Below are positions 1 to 11,600 of a stretch of DNA of 64,000 nucleotides, in pieces. The DNA is from Haliclystus octoradiatus (lineage: Eukaryota; Cnidaria; Staurozoa; Stauromedusae; Haliclystidae). The stretch spans positions 7,657,422-7,721,421 of the forward strand of contig OU744454.1 in NCBI GenBank assembly GCA_916610825.1. Reading direction: 5' to 3'. Under the pieces are notes generated by a model, which worked only from the letters and a program-made list of their open reading frames with translations, did not search any database and was not told the origin of the DNA. The translations under genes were made by a program, and so were the position numbers. How positions within the stretch are numbered: the stretch's first letter is position 1; every line of letters starts with the position of its first letter.

Positions 1-132
1 AGCGTGCATTGTGTGTGCTCGTAAAATAGAATGAAAATTCTCCACTGGATATTCATCAAAACAATTTAGATAGTTGTTTAATGTTTCAGATATGTTGTGT
101 TCTGATTGTTTCCACAGTAAAATATCGCTCAG

Positions 133-2537
133 CTACACTAACGGGGCTTTGTTGTAATGATGACGCTTGAAGCAAAAAAACATTAACCAGCAACGCAGCA
201 TTGATTGTGTGTACAGAGGAGTATCCCCTAGCTTGAAAATGATAGAATAGATTGACAGCACCATTGGCAGATAATTATCTAGTAGGTTCAATAGTGTCAT
301 ATACTGTGTATCTTTACACAGGGAAAATGCTACTATAACGTGATCCCTAATTAGAGTCCAGCCACCATACATAATTTCAATGAGTAGACTGATGCGCCAT
401 GGCTTTGGTTTGTTAGCTAGTACCTTGTTTACTCCAAATATTGCCGAATAACAGGTTTTGAAAAAGTCTATGTTGATTAAACAAACACATTCCCTTGCAT
501 TCAACTGGACGTGAAGGGGGCCAATCATTGGTACCACATTCTTTACAGTAGCAGGGAGGTTTATTGGAATATTATGCTGAATTTGCCTCATATAAAATTG
601 TGCTGGCCAATCACCAGGTTGGGGACATACAAAATGTTTGAGGTAGTCTTTCAGTCCATTTGACAGTGCACACTCTAGTGCTTTGGCAAAGTCATTTTTA
701 CTCTTAAGAGGCTGGCTAATTTCATCAACAAGGCGACAGTCATCCATGCTCCTCATTTCTTTCAGCTGCTTAGTTTTGTTTTGGTAGTTGTGAATCTCTA
801 TCAATTTTCTCTCCATTTCAGGATCAAAAAAAGATGAGAGAATCCATTTTGGAATGGCAGCTGCAAAAGTTATGAACATATTGCTGGATTGTTCTTTGAA
901 ATATGTTTGGACAACGTTTGCATCCACGCCACATACATTTTTTACATCTTGATCTGCCGGAATAGCTGGTGTTCCTTTGAAACGCTTCAACAAGATTGTT
1001 GCCATAGTTCTTGCAACAGAGGTATTTTTATCTTTTGGTCTTTGCAATGTATGGATATTTGTGTAGTCGTCAATCATGATTACAAGTAGTTGTTTTTTGT
1101 CGATGGCTTCTGTAATAAAATTTTTGACATGCTGCTGGTGGCTCAAAGATGCCTTGAAACTATTCCTTGAAAAGGTTGAAATACTTGTAGCAATTCCAGT
1201 TTTATGTAATATTTCTAAGCCAGCATGGCTAATTCCTTTGCTTTTAACTGGCTAGACAATACATTTTGAAACCAATTTGCTTTCTGTGATTGTTCATATA
1301 CCATTGTATACAGAATTGAGACAACACGTTTTTCATTCAAAACCATTTTCATTCTTGATTGTTCAGGGGTTTGCATTGATGAAAGAATAGTTTTGAATAA
1401 ATTTGGAGCACCGGCCTCATCGCAAATTTTCTTAATCGTTTTTGGGTCAAATGGTGGGGTGCCCACTTTCCCGTATTTCTGCCAAATATAATTTCTAATT
1501 AAACTTATGTCTTCTTGTAGATTCAAGACGACTGATGACTGTAATATATTGGAATTATCAGCAGAGTTAGTCAAATGTATGTCTTCTTGTGGATTCAATA
1601 CGACTGATGACTGTAATATATTGGAATTATCAGCAGAGTTAGTCAAATGTATGTCTTCTTGTAGATTCAATACGACTGATGGCTGTAAAATATTGGAATG
1701 GTCAGATGAGGTGGAGATTACGTCAATAACTACAGCGTCAGAAGTAGATGACTGTAAAGCATAATTATGTTCTATCTCTATGATATCACAACTATTATTG
1801 GCAATAATTGTACTTTCAACAGAATTATATTCACTGCTCAAAGGTCTATTGGTAGCATGAGGAGAGATCCTTGCTTCATTTGATGAATTTAATGTTGCTA
1901 TGAATGATGTGAACTGCGAATATAAAGACAATATATATACATATAATAAGGTGTTAATTATTAACTGTATAACTTTGCAATTAATTGACAATTACTTATG
2001 ATTATTTAGCAGTTAATAGTCGATATTTATTTATCAATTTATTAGAATATAATTATTAATTATATGACAATATAGTCAATAACCACCATATTTCGTACAA
2101 ATCAAGTATGAAAACTGAAACTTTGAGAGTAACCCAGAAAAAACAGGTAGTCATTGACTCTATTGTCATTATTCATCATTATGTCATGCACTGAAATTTA
2201 CAATTTAGGACAACCTGGTGATCAGTAATTATCATATTTTACAGTTGTCTAATAATTATTGAATACCATGTGTTTAAAGCAGAACATTTACCTTTTTGAA
2301 TCCTGTGAGTTGGTCATAATTATCAGGTAACTTTCGTGTGTATGGGCGTCTTTTGAAGCATGTGGTGACACAATCTGAGCAGAAATTGTCTGATTTCCTT
2401 CTGTTTTGGCGAAATGCCTTGAAGAAACAACTACCACGACCAATTTTTCCGTGCAAATTGAATGTTTTTTGGGACTTACTTCTCCATAATGCATGGTCAG
2501 CATTTGCACAGTTACTATGAAAATTCGTTTTTCCCAT
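133..2537 (-). CDS. Two-exon DUF6589-like protein gene with Cys-rich N-terminal exon, one frameshift
   Basis: I read two exons on the minus strand. Exon 1 runs 2537-2288 (M to ...GFKK) and ends at a GTAAAT donor in phase 0. Exon 2 starts at 1913 after a TTCGCAG acceptor, also phase 0, and runs to the stop at 133. Exon 1 encodes about 83 residues with spaced Cys (SNCANADH, SCFF, FCSDC, TCFKRR), which looks zinc-binding. Exon 2 starts with a low-complexity stretch containing three 23-residue repeats. It then has a body with IDDYTNIHT, a GDWPAQ segment and VPMIGPLHVQLNARE, which I associate with the DUF6589 family of repetitive, possibly transposon-linked invertebrate proteins; this assignment is tentative. 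The frame breaks near 1240: one base is missing in an AAAA run, and the reading then continues without a gap into the 1146-133 segment. No terminal repeats were recognised. The function is unknown. The gene structure is better supported than the family name. Confidence 0.55.
1507..1713 (-). repeat. 69-bp in-frame coding tandem repeat, 3 copies
   Basis: Three head-to-tail copies begin at about 1507, 1576 and 1645 with a period of 69 bp, i.e. 23 codons, inside exon 2 of the DUF6589-like gene. The first two are nearly identical and the third is more diverged. The encoded unit contains the words NLQEDIHLTN and NSNILQSSVV. The period is a multiple of three, so copy number can change without breaking the frame. 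Confidence 0.85.
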
Positions 2538-2569
2538 GTCAATATGTAATGATAGTGGACAAACAACAA

Positions 2570-4880
2570 CGCATTTTGAACATTAAGGTCTTCGGTGTTT
2601 TTGAAAATAAAATTTTCTTATTGTTGAGTCATATCCGAGGAAAACGTGGTTATCCCGGTTTGAATTTCGCGCCAAGTTTTGAGGCGAATATATCAACGTC
2701 TTGTTTGGTAATGGTTGTAACTGCACTTCGTTCGTGATCTGCGCTTGCAGGTCAGATAAATAGAACACACACTTCATGGCACACGTATTTTATTGCATTT
2801 ATTTTTCATCACTGAGTCAGATTACCAAGTTCTGATTGATAACTTCATGTGAAATGTTTATCAAATTTACCGAAAGTGGCATGCTATCAAAATGTTGCTA
2901 TAACTTGAGATTAGGAAACGATGAACAAAAAAGCACACGGTAGATCTTTTAAAAATGTCCTAAGAAGTAAATTTCTACAAAAATTTCATTCAAAATCGGC
3001 AGTAAATTTCACACCGGCTTATTTAAAGAAGAGGTATTGAAATTCGTAAAAAATAGTGAAATCTATCCACCATCTTTCTTGTGTTGACATTTTTAAGTGA
3101 GTTTATTGGACTACAAGGCTGCTACTTCATCGCTGGACGTTATCGGAGGTAGCACATGAGAACCAATCAAGATTTGACGACTATGCTCAGCTTGCCTATT
3201 GTATTTTTAACAATAAAATGGTGTTTCTTGCGCAATCGTTTTTTGTTCTCCCTTTGTTAGAACGCAAAGCAGTATGTTGAACGTTATTTCAAAAGAACAA
3301 TAGATTTAGTCAAAAATGAAATGAAATGAAATGAAATGAAAACGTTTCCACAATGACAGGATAGACTCAAGGTCACTTACGTAACCATGGGTCAAAAATG
3401 ATCGAATTCAATCATCATTCAACACAGCAAAGATTCTTAAAGACCATAAAATGACCAGCAGCCTTTGTATATTTTTGTCTTTGAAATCTGGACCCAGATT
3501 ACAATCACTCGTTTTCATGATACACGGCCCGCCTTTGTGTCTCCTTTGCACACACACGCGATTTTGCAAAACATTTCGTAAAACGAGCATGGAAGCATTT
3601 TGCAAAGTTATTTATCAACGAACTGGTTTACCGTTTGGAAAATTACAAGAGCAATAGAGGTGGACGTCGTAAGGGCTTTCGATGCTTGAATAAATGTGTC
3701 CCACAAAAATCAATTCACTTGCTACTAGCGTCATACGAATTGAGGAAGGATGACAGAGTTGAAAGCTACAACTGAACTCGACTGATTCAAAAGTTCATGT
3801 TGGTGTTTACTTGATATAAGAATATTAGGGATTGAAAGAACAGGAAGAGATTTGCTAGCATTCAAAATCGAAATTTATAGCCGACACAAAATGAAATTAT
3901 AACACCAGGTGAATTCGATTTTTAATACGGATGATACTTTGATCATTGACTCAAAATTATATTTGTAAACACGTTACACGTAGGCTTCGTCTAAAAATAG
4001 TTAGTTACATACCTATGTATGTTTTATATTGCATTGTTTTTCTGCAGTATTTATGCACGTAAATTGTAAAATTTAGAATCATATGAATTTATTTAGTGTT
4101 GATTTGAAAGTACATTTTATCCAAGTTGTTTTGATTTGCGTCAAACTTCTCAGACAGATAATCGGACTGTGTGACTCCCAGTCCGCTATTTATTTTTGAG
4201 CCGTATACATTTGTTGGCTATCTATAGCCATAAACTTTGCGTTTCGACAAGTAACAATTGAGATTTATCCAAAACTGAAATTGATAAACCAGACTATTTT
4301 CTGTCTTGTCTTTCCGTAGCAACAGCCACGAGGACAATCCTCTGACGTGGGCGCTGACGTCACTTTCCCGAGGATTAGCCTCGTTTCTTGTAATCAAAAC
4401 AACAAAACAAAGCAAAGGCTGCTGGTCATTCGAAACTCTTTAAGTTACAATTTTTGAAAACTTTCCACCCCAAAAGCAGCTAACACCTCTTCGATATTTT
4501 TTTGATATTAACATATTGAAGTCTCACAATTGTCTGATAAAGCTGTTTTCACAGCGGAATCTACGCTTTTCGATGTACCTTTTTGAATCCGCTATTTTTA
4601 TTTGAAATATAAATATTTTAACATTTTTAAAATCAATTAAAATTATTCATGTTATGAGCTTTATTGCCATTTATTCAAATTTATAAAAATGTTATGGCAA
4701 GGATAACTTAATCGTTAGAAGTATATTAGCGTTTTTGCTATTAACTTTACATATTAATTTGGAGGGATCTTGAGAGTGTATTTGCCGATGTCGGATGAAT
4801 TTTAAACTTTCAGTAACTTGTTTTCAGAGCAAGTCTAATAATAAATTGTCCCCGTTTTTATTTACACTATTTATTGATTA
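2570..4880. other. No gene recognised; one (AAATG)n microsatellite
   Basis: Short open frames here (for example 3408-3657 and 4218-4415) overlap on both strands, have no recognisable motif and lack splice context. A pentanucleotide microsatellite of AAATG units lies at 3313-3342. Nothing else could be supported. Confidence 0.5.
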
Positions 4881-4889
4881 TGTGTTTGG

Positions 4890-5360
4890 TATTTCATGCC
4901 CTGACTCTTCCGGTTTTACCCTTGATCGTCGCAGGTCTTCACGTCATCTAGAGTGAAGCGTATCGGACCTCTCATACGTTGACGATATTGCTATCTTAAC
5001 GAATTCGACTTTTCGATGAAGTTGAATGGGTTGGTAAGACAATAGGCTTGACAAATAACCCGAATAAGACGAAATTTATTGCTTTAGGCATAAAACAGGC
5101 ACACCTTGTTACATCAAATGGTGACATAGAACATAGAACGAGTAGATTCGTTCAAGTACCAAGGTTCTGTACTTCCATCTACTCATTCAGATGATTTAAC
5201 CCAACGTAGAGGCCAGGCTTGGGCAGCCATTAGAGGTGTAAATAAATTTTGGGCTTCCAATGTCATAATTGACGTTAAATTACGACTGTTCAGACGCACG
5301 ATAGAATCTGTTCTATTATATCCATCTGAAACGTTGGTTCTATCAACCACACTACTGACA
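4890..5360 (+). pseudogene. Decayed LINE reverse transcriptase fragment
   Basis: Translating across several frames gives a chain of non-LTR reverse transcriptase landmarks in the right order. These are the catalytic box SYVDDIAIL near 4972, then VGLTNNPNKTKF-like palm/thumb residues, a 'F.YLGS'-type motif, RRGQAWAAIRGV, and a LFRRTIESVLLYPSET motif near 5285-5330. Stops and frameshifts interrupt every segment, so this is a dead remnant. The thumb motif resembles R4/Rex/RTE-type LINEs, but I would not assign a clade. The upstream EN/RT region and 3' tail were not found. Confidence 0.65.
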
Positions 5361-5379
5361 ACTTGATGAATTGTGGGGT

Positions 5380-5745
5380 AAATCAAATTAATACCAATAT
5401 TAGAGTTACTTTTAAAAGTAAGAAAATTATAGATACTGTTCGGCACCGTGAACAAAAACCTTCATTATTAACTCGATAATCTGTAGTATATTATTACAAG
5501 TGTGACTTGTGTAACACAAGTTATGTCGGATACACATGAGCTTGAAGAGCATAAGAATGCAGACATTGGAAGGCAGGGAAAAACCCACAATGCAGGAACC
5601 GACATTAGCAGCAATTTCCACATTCTCAGGCATTGTCACAGTAAACAAGATTGTTTAATGTACGAAATGCTTTTCATCAGGGGATTGTAACCTAGCCCGA
5701 ACAAGCAATCGTACTCTATAAAGGCAAAACTATTTTAAGCCTTTC
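5380..5745 (+). pseudogene. Penelope-like element remnant: GIY-YIG endonuclease end
   Basis: The translation shows RVTFKSKKI, then YYKCDLCNTSYVGYT, then EEHKNAD, and finally SKQDCLMYEMLFIRGL and SIKAKLF. This is the arrangement of the C-terminal GIY-YIG endonuclease of Penelope-like retroelements: the Cys-containing linker, the YVGYT second half of the GIY-YIG motif, a helix, and a conserved LIYEMLFIR-like end. In-frame stops and a shift near 5535 make it non-functional. It directly follows the LINE RT remnant, so two old elements are probably juxtaposed or nested. It is unrelated in sequence to the better-preserved PLE at 61 kb. Confidence 0.6.
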
Positions 5746-6074
5746 AGATATATTTAATTCATTTATTATGAAATGTCTATAATTATAATTTTACCTTTAA
5801 CTTTAAAATGGCCGATGTTGATCGCCGAAACGTTGTTCAAACTAATAAAAATGCGTTATTGTTATCACTGACTTTTGTATTGAAGTGTTTCTCAAAGGAG
5901 ATGATTTTTAGAAAATAAAATAATTATAACATTCATAAAAAATAACTATATGTACGTGATCAACTTCACCATTGTTGTGATTCAATAGTACACAAGTGGT
6001 ATAAACTGTAATAATTCCATACATACAACTATAAAGACTGTTTTACATTACGGATTACAAAGCTATTTATAAAC

Positions 6075-6296
6075 ATAAAAGAGAAACTTTATACTCGTAA
6101 TAGACGTTTTCTTCGAAAAATTATCTCTCCCATAAGTATACCCAGTGTTAGTAATTCTCCCAATACTGTACCTGATACAAATGACACGACTGTAACTGTA
6201 CCTACATCGTCTTCTGACCAAACCACGAAAACAACTCGCTCAAGCAGAACAGTCAAACGTCCGCAGAGGTATGATGACTATATTCTTGATAATTAA
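6075..6296 (+). pseudogene. Ty3/Gypsy Pol C-terminal fragment
   Basis: An open 73-codon stretch without a start ends at a TAA. It reads LYTRNRRFLRKI, then a Ser/Thr/Pro-rich spacer, then TTRSSRTVKRPQRYDDYI at the C-terminus. That tail (a basic 'RxGRxVKxPxRYxDY'-like end after an RNRRFLRK word) is typical of the extreme C-terminus of Ty3/Gypsy integrase in animal elements. A polypurine tract and LTR follow within 150 bp, which supports the reading. The rest of the element is absent. Confidence 0.6.
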
Positions 6297-6335
6297 ATAA
6301 ATGTAATTGATCTGTACTCATTTATAGTTAGTTAA

Positions 6336-6336
6336 T

Positions 6337-6366
<30 letters not shown>
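6336..6366. repeat. (GTTA)n microsatellite
   Basis: Seven or so uninterrupted GTTA units lie between the Gypsy Pol end and its polypurine tract. Confidence 0.9.
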
Positions 6367-6368
<2 letters not shown>

Positions 6369-6441
6369 ACTTATAATCTTGTATTCATATTTAGCCATTA
6401 ATTAATTTGTTAAAGTGATAATGTCTCGGAGGAAAGAGAGA

Positions 6442-6658
6442 TGTGGAGATCTGGACACTAGTCACTAGTCCATTTCCCATTACTATATAAACTCAAGTAC
6501 AACTATATAATCTTCATGTGGGAACTAATTAGTTAACGTCCTATGAATTACATTGTTACTAAAGCTGATTGTCTAGTTATTGTCTTGAACCTAATTGGGA
6601 ACATCACACCTGTATACAGAAGTGTCTGTGTTCCATAGTGGAATCCATGTATGTTACA
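6442..6658 (+). mobile_element. Probable 3' LTR of the Gypsy remnant
   Basis: A purine-rich tract (GGAGGAAAGAGAGA, 6428-6441) sits immediately before a TG start at 6442, as expected for a 3' LTR. A TATA-like CTATATAAAC follows near 6483. The best TG...CA end is TGTTACA at about 6658, but no second LTR is present for comparison, so the right boundary is a guess. Confidence 0.5.
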
Positions 6659-6659
6659 C

Positions 6660-8186
6660 CGGATATATATTCTTATATTATTATATATGATAATTTGGAC
6701 AAAATTTGAAGAGGTGTGGGGCCAGGACTACGCAGATAGTTTTTCTGTCCAACATGTTCGTAAGACTGGGTCGGAGCGAAACCGCGTGATTAGCAGGTAT
6801 TCTCAATGCCACAGAGAATAATTTACTATCAATTAACTAAACTGCAGCTGATCCAAATAAGTCAACTTTGATTGGTTAAGAATTCCGTGTTGAAAAGCAG
6901 TAATTACACATATATATTTATAGTTGTCGCTGAGGGTATCTCTGATTATACGTGAATGTCTATGCCAGCAGGAAGACGGTAAGTGCTAGAATAGAATTTG
7001 AAATTAAAAATAAGGGAGAAAATATTTTATAGGGCCTCTAGTGTCTTAAATTAAAGATATTATTTGTCATGAATGGCTCCACTCTTTGGCAAGAGAGTTT
7101 CATTATGCTCATAAATATACCAAAACCATAAAAATATTAATATGAAAAAGTTTTTATTACTTTTCATTATGTGGTGATTATACGAGTGTTGCATACATAT
7201 AGCAGAGGCTTAAGAAGATCAAGAACTACCTTCTCGAGTAATTTTTTTGCATCTTACGCGTTTATGGCGAAAACTATCAAGTGTTTATATGAACAATCGT
7301 ATTTTCCTATTTCAGATCAACGAAATTTGAATTATTTCAAGGAGGCTATACAGAATCTGCAACTGAAGGTATGTTAGTACAGGGTTTCAGTAGCCGGTAC
7401 GAAATGAGGTAATATATAATGTATGTAGACCCATTATTTTCGAATCTATGTTTGTATTTTGTATTTTGTATGTCGTGGAAGCACTTGTTACTAACCACCA
7501 ACTCCAATTAATTCAATCGCTCAAGCAGATATTTATTTCTACGGACAGTACCGTTGGTCGTTTCCAATGATTATCAGCGCGATATATTGTATATATATAG
7601 CAGTTTTTAATGCTTACAATGCTACGAAATTGTTTATAGATGTAACATACGATAATAATGAGCGTGTATGCGATAGTAAAGTAAATGCAAGGATTGATTA
7701 TCAAATCAATATATTTAGTATATTGTAACGAACGGGGATTATGCAGTAAAGCAATGAATCGTATGTCGTTGTTCACAACCATTTGCACAGCCGAAGTTGA
7801 TAAAAGATAAAAACAGAGTTCAGACATCAAACATTAATCTGATTTTTATCCATTCTATATTTTGCTGAGTTCTGTGGTCTCTCAAAATCTAATTTAATTT
7901 TTCTTTTTTTTGTGGTTATAACATCTATTGATTAATTTATTGACTTAATAATTTTTAAATAAATATATAGCATTCAGATACAGACATGCAGAATGCTGAC
8001 TCATAGTTTGTTGCGTGGCGTCTCAATAATAGCATGCCATTCTTTAATTGATTTTTCTCGTATGTTGGACAGGTGGAAATTATAATAAGCATTCGATTAA
8101 AACGGAAAAATCAAAGTGAATTGTGAAATTAATGCTTCTGTTTGATATCATCACAAATATATTTCATTTAGGAAGAGTAAAACAAG
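6660..8186. other. No gene recognised
   Basis: AT-rich sequence with only short open frames (7171-7377 on plus, 7830-7513 on minus) that show no domain motif and no supporting splice context. Confidence 0.5.
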
Positions 8187-8276
8187 TATATATATATATA
8201 TATATCCATTTGATAACTTTATTGGTCGCAAAACATCAATAGAGTGCTCAATGCGGATAAATACAAAGCAGTATTG
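8187..8276. mobile_element. (TA)n tract plus divergent PLE terminal sequence
   Basis: A TA dinucleotide run at 8187-8204 is followed by a segment with CAAAACATCAAT and GAGTGCTCAATGC. The same words in the same order occur at the outer ends of the PLE at 60.94 and 63.42 kb, also next to TA runs. It is probably an old copy of that terminus lying at the left edge of the satellite. Confidence 0.5.
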
Positions 8277-11249
8277 AAATGAAGTTAACACCTATCACCG
8301 GAGAATTCATGGGCTTTCTTCTACAAAATTGTTTTTGAAATAAGTCGAACTTTGCTTGAAATAAGAATAATGTACTTGTCCACATAGGAAGAAAATATTC
8401 CTACCCTTAGAACAAATTTGCTTGTTATATTTGCTTATATTTACTATCAATTTTTAAGCACAAACTTTCTTGAAATAATATTATCTTTACCACTTTGAAA
8501 TTATGAGCAAAAAGCATTTTGAATTGCTGTGTTGGTATTTGAAATTAACAAGATTGGTACCCTTATTTAGCATAATTGGAATTTCAGCAAATCATTGAAT
8601 TTTTTCAGCATAGATTATATTATCTATTTCAATCAGGCTAAACAAGTTCTTATGAGTAATTTTTGCTAAATAATGTTGAGAAGTTTTGAATTTATGAGCA
8701 AAAAGCATTGTGAATTATCATGTTGATATTAACAAAATCTGTACTCTTAGCATAAATTGAATTTCAACTAATCATTGAATTTTTTAACATAAATCATAAT
8801 ATTTATTTCATTCAGGCTTAAGTAACTACGATGAGTAAATTTGCTAAGTAAAGTTTCGAAGTTATGCATTTATGAGCAAAAATCATTGTGAATTATAGTG
8901 TTGATATTAACAAAATCGGTAACCTTAGTTAGCATAGTTGGAATTTCATCTAATCATTTAATTTTTGCAGCATAAATTATATCATTTATTTCAATCAGAA
9001 CTAACTACTATGAATAATTTTGCTAAATAATATTGAGAAGTTTTGAATTTATGAGCAAAAAGTATTGTGAGTTATTGTGTTGATATTTACAAATCGATAC
9101 CTTTAAACTAATAGGAATTTCAGCTAATCATTGAATTTTTTCAGCATAAATCATATTATCAATCTCAATCAGGCTAAACTAACTACTACGAATAATTTTG
9201 CTAAATAATGTTGAGAAGTTTTGAATTTATGAGCAAAGAGCATTGTGAATTACCAAGTTGAAATTAACAAGATTTGTACCCTCAATTAGCATAATTGGAA
9301 TTTCAGCTAATCATTGAATATTTTCAACATCGATTATATTATCTATTTCAATCAGGATAAACAAGTTATCATGAGTAATTTTGCTAATTAATGCTGAGAA
9401 GTTTTGAATTTATGGGCAAAAAGCATTGTGAATTATCGTGTTGAAATTATCATGATTGGTACCCTTAATTAGCATAATTGAAATTTCAGCTAATAATTGA
9501 ATTCATCCAGCATAAATTATATTGTCTATTTCGATCACACTACATTAGCTTCCATTAGTAATTTTGCTAAATAAAGTTGAGAAGTTTTGAATTTATGAGT
9601 AAAAAGCATTGTGAATTATCATGTTGAAATTAGCAAGATTGGTACCCTTAATCAGCATAATTGGAATTTCAGCTAATCATTGAATTCATCCAGAATAAAT
9701 TATATTGTCTATTTCGATCACACTACATTAGCTACCATTAGTAATTTTGCTAAATAACGTTGAGAAGTTTTGAATTTATGAGTAAAAAGCATTGTGAATT
9801 ATCATGTTGAAATTAACAAGATCTGTACCCTCAATTAGCATAATTGGAATTTCAGCTAATCATTGAATTTTTTCAACATCGATTATATTATCTATTTCAA
9901 TCAGGATAAACAAGTTATCATGTTTTTGCTAATTAATGTTGAGAAGTTTTGAATTTATGGGCAAAAAGCATTGTGAATTATCGTGTTGAAATTATCATGA
10001 TTGGTACCCTTAATTAGCATAATTGGAATTTCAGCTAATCATTGAATTCATCCAGCATAAATTATATTGTCTATTTCGATCACACTACATTAGCTACCAT
10101 TAGTAATTTTGCTAAATAACGTTGAGAAGTTTTGATTTTATGAGTAAAAAGCATTGTGAATTATCATGTTGAAATTAGCAAGATTGATACCCTTAATCAG
10201 CATATTTGGAATTTCTGCTAATCATTGAATTTTTCAACATCGATTATATTATCTATTTCAATCAGGATAAACAAGTTATCATGAGTAATTTTGCTAATTA
10301 ATGTTGAGAAGTTTTGAATTTATGAGTAAAAAGCATGGGGAATTATCATGTTGAAATTAACATGATTGGTACCCTTAATTAGCATAATTGGAATTTCAGC
10401 TAATCATTGAATTCATCCAGAATAAATTATATTGTCTATTTCGATCACACTACATTAGCTACCATTAGTAATTTTGCTAAATAACGTTGAGAAGTTTTGA
10501 ATTTATGAGTAAAAAGCATTGTGAATTATCATGTTGAAATTAACAAGATCTGTACCCTCAATTAGCATAATTGGAATTTCAGCTAATCATTGAATTTTTT
10601 CAACATCGATTATATTATCTATTTCAATCAGGATAAACAAGTTATCATGTTTTTGCTAATTAATGTTGAGAAGTTTTGAATTTATGGGCAAAAAGCATTG
10701 TGAATTATCGTGTTGATATTACCAAAATCTGTACCTTTAGCATAATTTGAATTTCAGCTAACCATTGAATTTTTCAACGTAAATTATATTATCTATTTCA
10801 TTTAGGCTTAAGTAACTGCAATGAGTAATTTTGCTAAATAATGTTGAGAAGTTTTGAATTTATGAGTAAAAAGCATGGGGAATTATCGTGTTGAAATTAT
10901 CATGATTGGTACCCTTAATCAGCATATTTGGAATTTCAGCTAATCATTGAATTCATCCAGAATAAATTATATTGTCTATTTCGATCACACTACATTAGCT
11001 ACCATTAGTAATTTTGCTAAATAACGTTGAGAAGTTTTGAATTTATGAGTAAAAAGCATTGTGAATTACAGTGTTGAGATTATCAAGATTGGTACCCTTA
11101 ATTAGCATAATTGAGATTTCAGCTAATCATTGAATTTTTTCAGCGTAGATTATATTATTTATTTCAATCATGCAAAGCTAACTACCGTGAGTAATTTTGC
11201 TAAATAATGTTGAGAAATTTTGAATTTATGAGCATGATCATTGTGAATT

Positions 11250-11600
11250 CCCTGCAAAAAAATCTATGAGTTCTTGAATGTGAAATTGCCCAAAAGTTCA
11301 TGAATTTTTCATGAACGTGAAGGTGCGAACAAGTTTATGAATTGTTCATGAAGTGTTCATGAGAAAATTTACTCATCGTAGTTACTTAAGCCTGAATGAA
11401 ATAAATATTATGATTTATGTTAAAAAATTCAATGATTAGCTGAAATTCAAATTATGCTAAGGGTACAGATTTTGTTAATATCAACAAGATATTTACACCT
11501 GCGAAAAAATGTTCATGAGTTCATGATTATGAAATTGCCCAAAAGTTCATTAATTGTTCATGAACGTGAATTTGCCAATTCTAGATAATGTTGAGAAGTT
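11250..11600. repeat. Higher-order junction block with an inverted monomer (first of seven)
   Basis: The block starts at CCCTGCAAAAAAATC and contains several copies of GTTCATGAA and its near-palindromes. It then holds about 115 bp that is the reverse complement of an ordinary monomer (11360-11480, matching the 8.75-8.85 kb monomer), then a second GTTCATGA-rich stretch, before normal monomers resume. The same block recurs near 14173 (interrupted by an LTR element), 17070, 19993, 21435, 24906 and 27828. Confidence 0.85.

Noticed and set aside
1507..1764. Plus-strand 85-codon frame with repeats
   Set aside because: It is the antisense shadow of the minus-strand 23-residue coding repeats.
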